Source of the DNA: Mucilaginibacter jinjuensis
Lineage (GTDB): Bacteria > Bacteroidota > Bacteroidia > Sphingobacteriales > Sphingobacteriaceae
Length of the DNA: 64,000 nt
Direction: 5' to 3'
Assembly (NCBI RefSeq): GCF_028596025.1
Contig: NZ_CP117167.1
Location: 2,976,001-3,040,000 of the forward strand
In this document: piece by piece, positions 63,017-64,000 of the stretch
Position numbering within the stretch: position 1 is the stretch's first letter
Layout of the letters: every line of letters begins with the position of its first letter
Made by a program: the position numbers and the translations under genes
Notes under the pieces: generated by a model
Database searches by the model: none
What the model was told of the DNA's origin: nothing
Seen by the model: the letters and a program-made list of their open reading frames with translations, nothing else

Positions 63017-63125
63017 GAATTTGTTGATGAGGTGATTTGTTGATTTGTCAATGATCCTGAGTGAGCTTAATTGCCAAATCGACAAATTATCTAATTGCTA
63101 AATTAGAATTGTCTCATTGACAAAT
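63017..63125. repeat. Loose inverted repeat (aatttgttgatttgtcaatg type)
   Basis: Words such as aatttgttgatgaggtgatt on the left and tcgacaaattatctaattgc on the right are partly complementary, like the intergenic repeats elsewhere in the core half. It reaches the end of the cytochrome gene. Confidence 0.5.
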
Positions 63126-63536
63126 TGAAAGATCCTTATTCACTTCCTCAACCTTAACACCACCCAATTTGTTGCCGAATGAATTTTTAACATAGGTTAA
63201 TACCTGCGCAATTTCAATAGGAGCAAGGTCTGAAGGAGGCATTTGGTTTTGATAGGGCTTATTATGCACGATAATAAGTTTGCCGGCGAGCCCGTATTTA
63301 AGAATACAGGCTAGTTGAGCTTTGTTTTGTTTGAGGTAAACCGAATCTGTAAGCGGGGGCATTAATGCAGATAAACCTTCGCCGGTATTACCGTGGCAGT
63401 TTTGGCAATGGTTTTGGTAAACCACAGCACCGGCTGTGAAAGCGCGTTTATATTCAATATCCTCATCGTTCATACAGGATGATATGATCGATACAAAAGC
63501 AGTTAGTAAAATAAGGGCGCTTAGCTGCCGCTTCAT
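63114..63536 (-). CDS. Lipoprotein cytochrome c
   Basis: 140 aa. Lipobox ending at Cys21 (SIISSC). Heme-binding CQNCH at 44-48, then the class I cytochrome c pattern LMPPLTDSVYL and a probable Met axial ligand in NQMPPSDLAPIE (about 103) with a final helix VLTYVKNSFGNK. A periplasmic electron carrier anchored to a membrane. Its ATG overlaps the stop of the SCO gene by 4 bases (ATGA), so the pair is co-translated; the two likely take part in respiratory oxidase assembly or electron supply. Confidence 0.92.
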   Translation of the reverse strand: MKRQLSALILLTAFVSIISSCMNDEDIEYKRAFTAGAVVYQNHCQNCHGNTGEGLSALMPPLTDSVYLKQNKAQLACILKYGLAGKLIIVHNKPYQNQMPPSDLAPIEIAQVLTYVKNSFGNKLGGVKVEEVNKDLSICQ

Positions 63537-64000
63537 TGTACAATGGTTTGGTCGGGTTCGGCTTGCAGTATTTTAATATCGGCTATCATTTTAGTAACCT
63601 CGTTAGGGTCTGTACCCAAATACGAACCACGAACGCGTTTTTGCTTATCGATCAAGATAAAATAACCATCGTGTACGTTTCCTTCACGGGCTTCAACCAT
63701 GTAGCTTTTGGCCAGTTTGTAGGTTTCTTCTTTTTGCCCTTGCAGAAACAGCCAGTTTTTACCGGTGATGCCTAAATTATCAGCATACTTTTTCATCACA
63801 GCAACACTATCATGTTTGGGGTCGATGGTGTGTGAGATGATTTTAAAGTCGCCAACATTTTTAAACTCTTTGTAAACAGCCAGCATATTGCGGTGCATAA
63901 CGGGGCAAATGCTTGGGCAGGTGGTAAAAAAGAAATCGGCCACGTAGATATTACCATCCAGGGTTTTATTGCTTACGCTATCACCATACTGGTCAATAAA
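63533..64000 (-). CDS. SCO1/SenC family copper chaperone, partial
   Basis: At least 156 codons remain; the gene is cut by the right end of the window. The frame reads through upstream of GTG 63943 without interruption (FIDQYGDSVSNKTLDGNIYV), so the true start lies beyond 64000. The copper-binding pair is CPSIC in FFTTCPSICPVM, and the distal His is in NVHDGYFILID. SCO proteins deliver copper to cytochrome c oxidase subunit II or serve redox roles. Overlaps the cytochrome c gene by 4 bases. Confidence 0.93.
   Translation of the reverse strand, partial: FIDQYGDSVSNKTLDGNIYVADFFFTTCPSICPVMHRNMLAVYKEFKNVGDFKIISHTIDPKHDSVAVMKKYADNLGITGKNWLFLQGQKEETYKLAKSYMVEAREGNVHDGYFILIDKQKRVRGSYLGTDPNEVTKMIADIKILQAEPDQTIVQ

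Overview
The window looks like a chromosomal segment of a Sphingobacteriaceae member (Bacteroidota), most likely Mucilaginibacter or Pedobacter. Supporting signs are the MurF-alanine racemase fusion, DUF2490, DUF4251, DUF3943 and DUF6515 families, TAnnTTTG-type promoters, weak Shine-Dalgarno signals and moderate-to-low GC. The genus is inferred from gene content only.

The window has two parts. Bases 1 to about 21,970 are accessory and visibly more AT-rich: small hypotheticals, a short response regulator, a lipoprotein, a membrane-anchored AraC-type regulator (3083-4300), outer-membrane barrels, a glycerophosphodiesterase lipoprotein operon (6599-9223), a metallophosphoesterase, a porin-like protein with an SdsA1-type alkylsulfatase (10400-13393), a His/Tyr-rich DUF6515 protein, PsiE, DUF1275, DUF4251 and DUF3943 proteins. 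A motif with consensus near GTCTCAAATTGCAATATGC occurs five times, each upstream of a transcription unit, and may define a local regulon of the AraC-type protein. The accessory part ends in a serine recombinase with a small partner gene; its reading frame runs into a tRNA-Leu gene. A decayed recombinase tail and a 67-bp repeat near position 1,150 echo the region next to that recombinase at about 19,950.

Bases 22,000 to 64,000 look like core genome: tRNA-Gly, recX, murF-alr, DUF502, two tandem Tet-type MFS transporters, a LOG-family protein, a sodium-solute symporter, recR, a glycosyltransferase and SDR pair, a Kir-type K+ channel, trpDFBA, a bifunctional-nuclease-type protein, etfBA, chrA, dnaB, rlmB, manC, recQ, an OmpA/TPR/PD40 protein, queE, a Rieske protein, folD, lepA, a fructosamine-kinase-family protein, a Y-family polymerase, an NtrC-type regulator, rnpB, and a cytochrome c/SCO pair cut by the window end.

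The two most interesting signals are regulatory. Upstream of trpD lies a 15-codon leader peptide with three consecutive Trp codons, followed by mutually exclusive antiterminator and terminator hairpins, which is a classical attenuator layout. In the accessory half is the five-copy operator-like motif. The core half also carries about eleven REP-like intergenic inverted repeats; none were seen in the accessory half.
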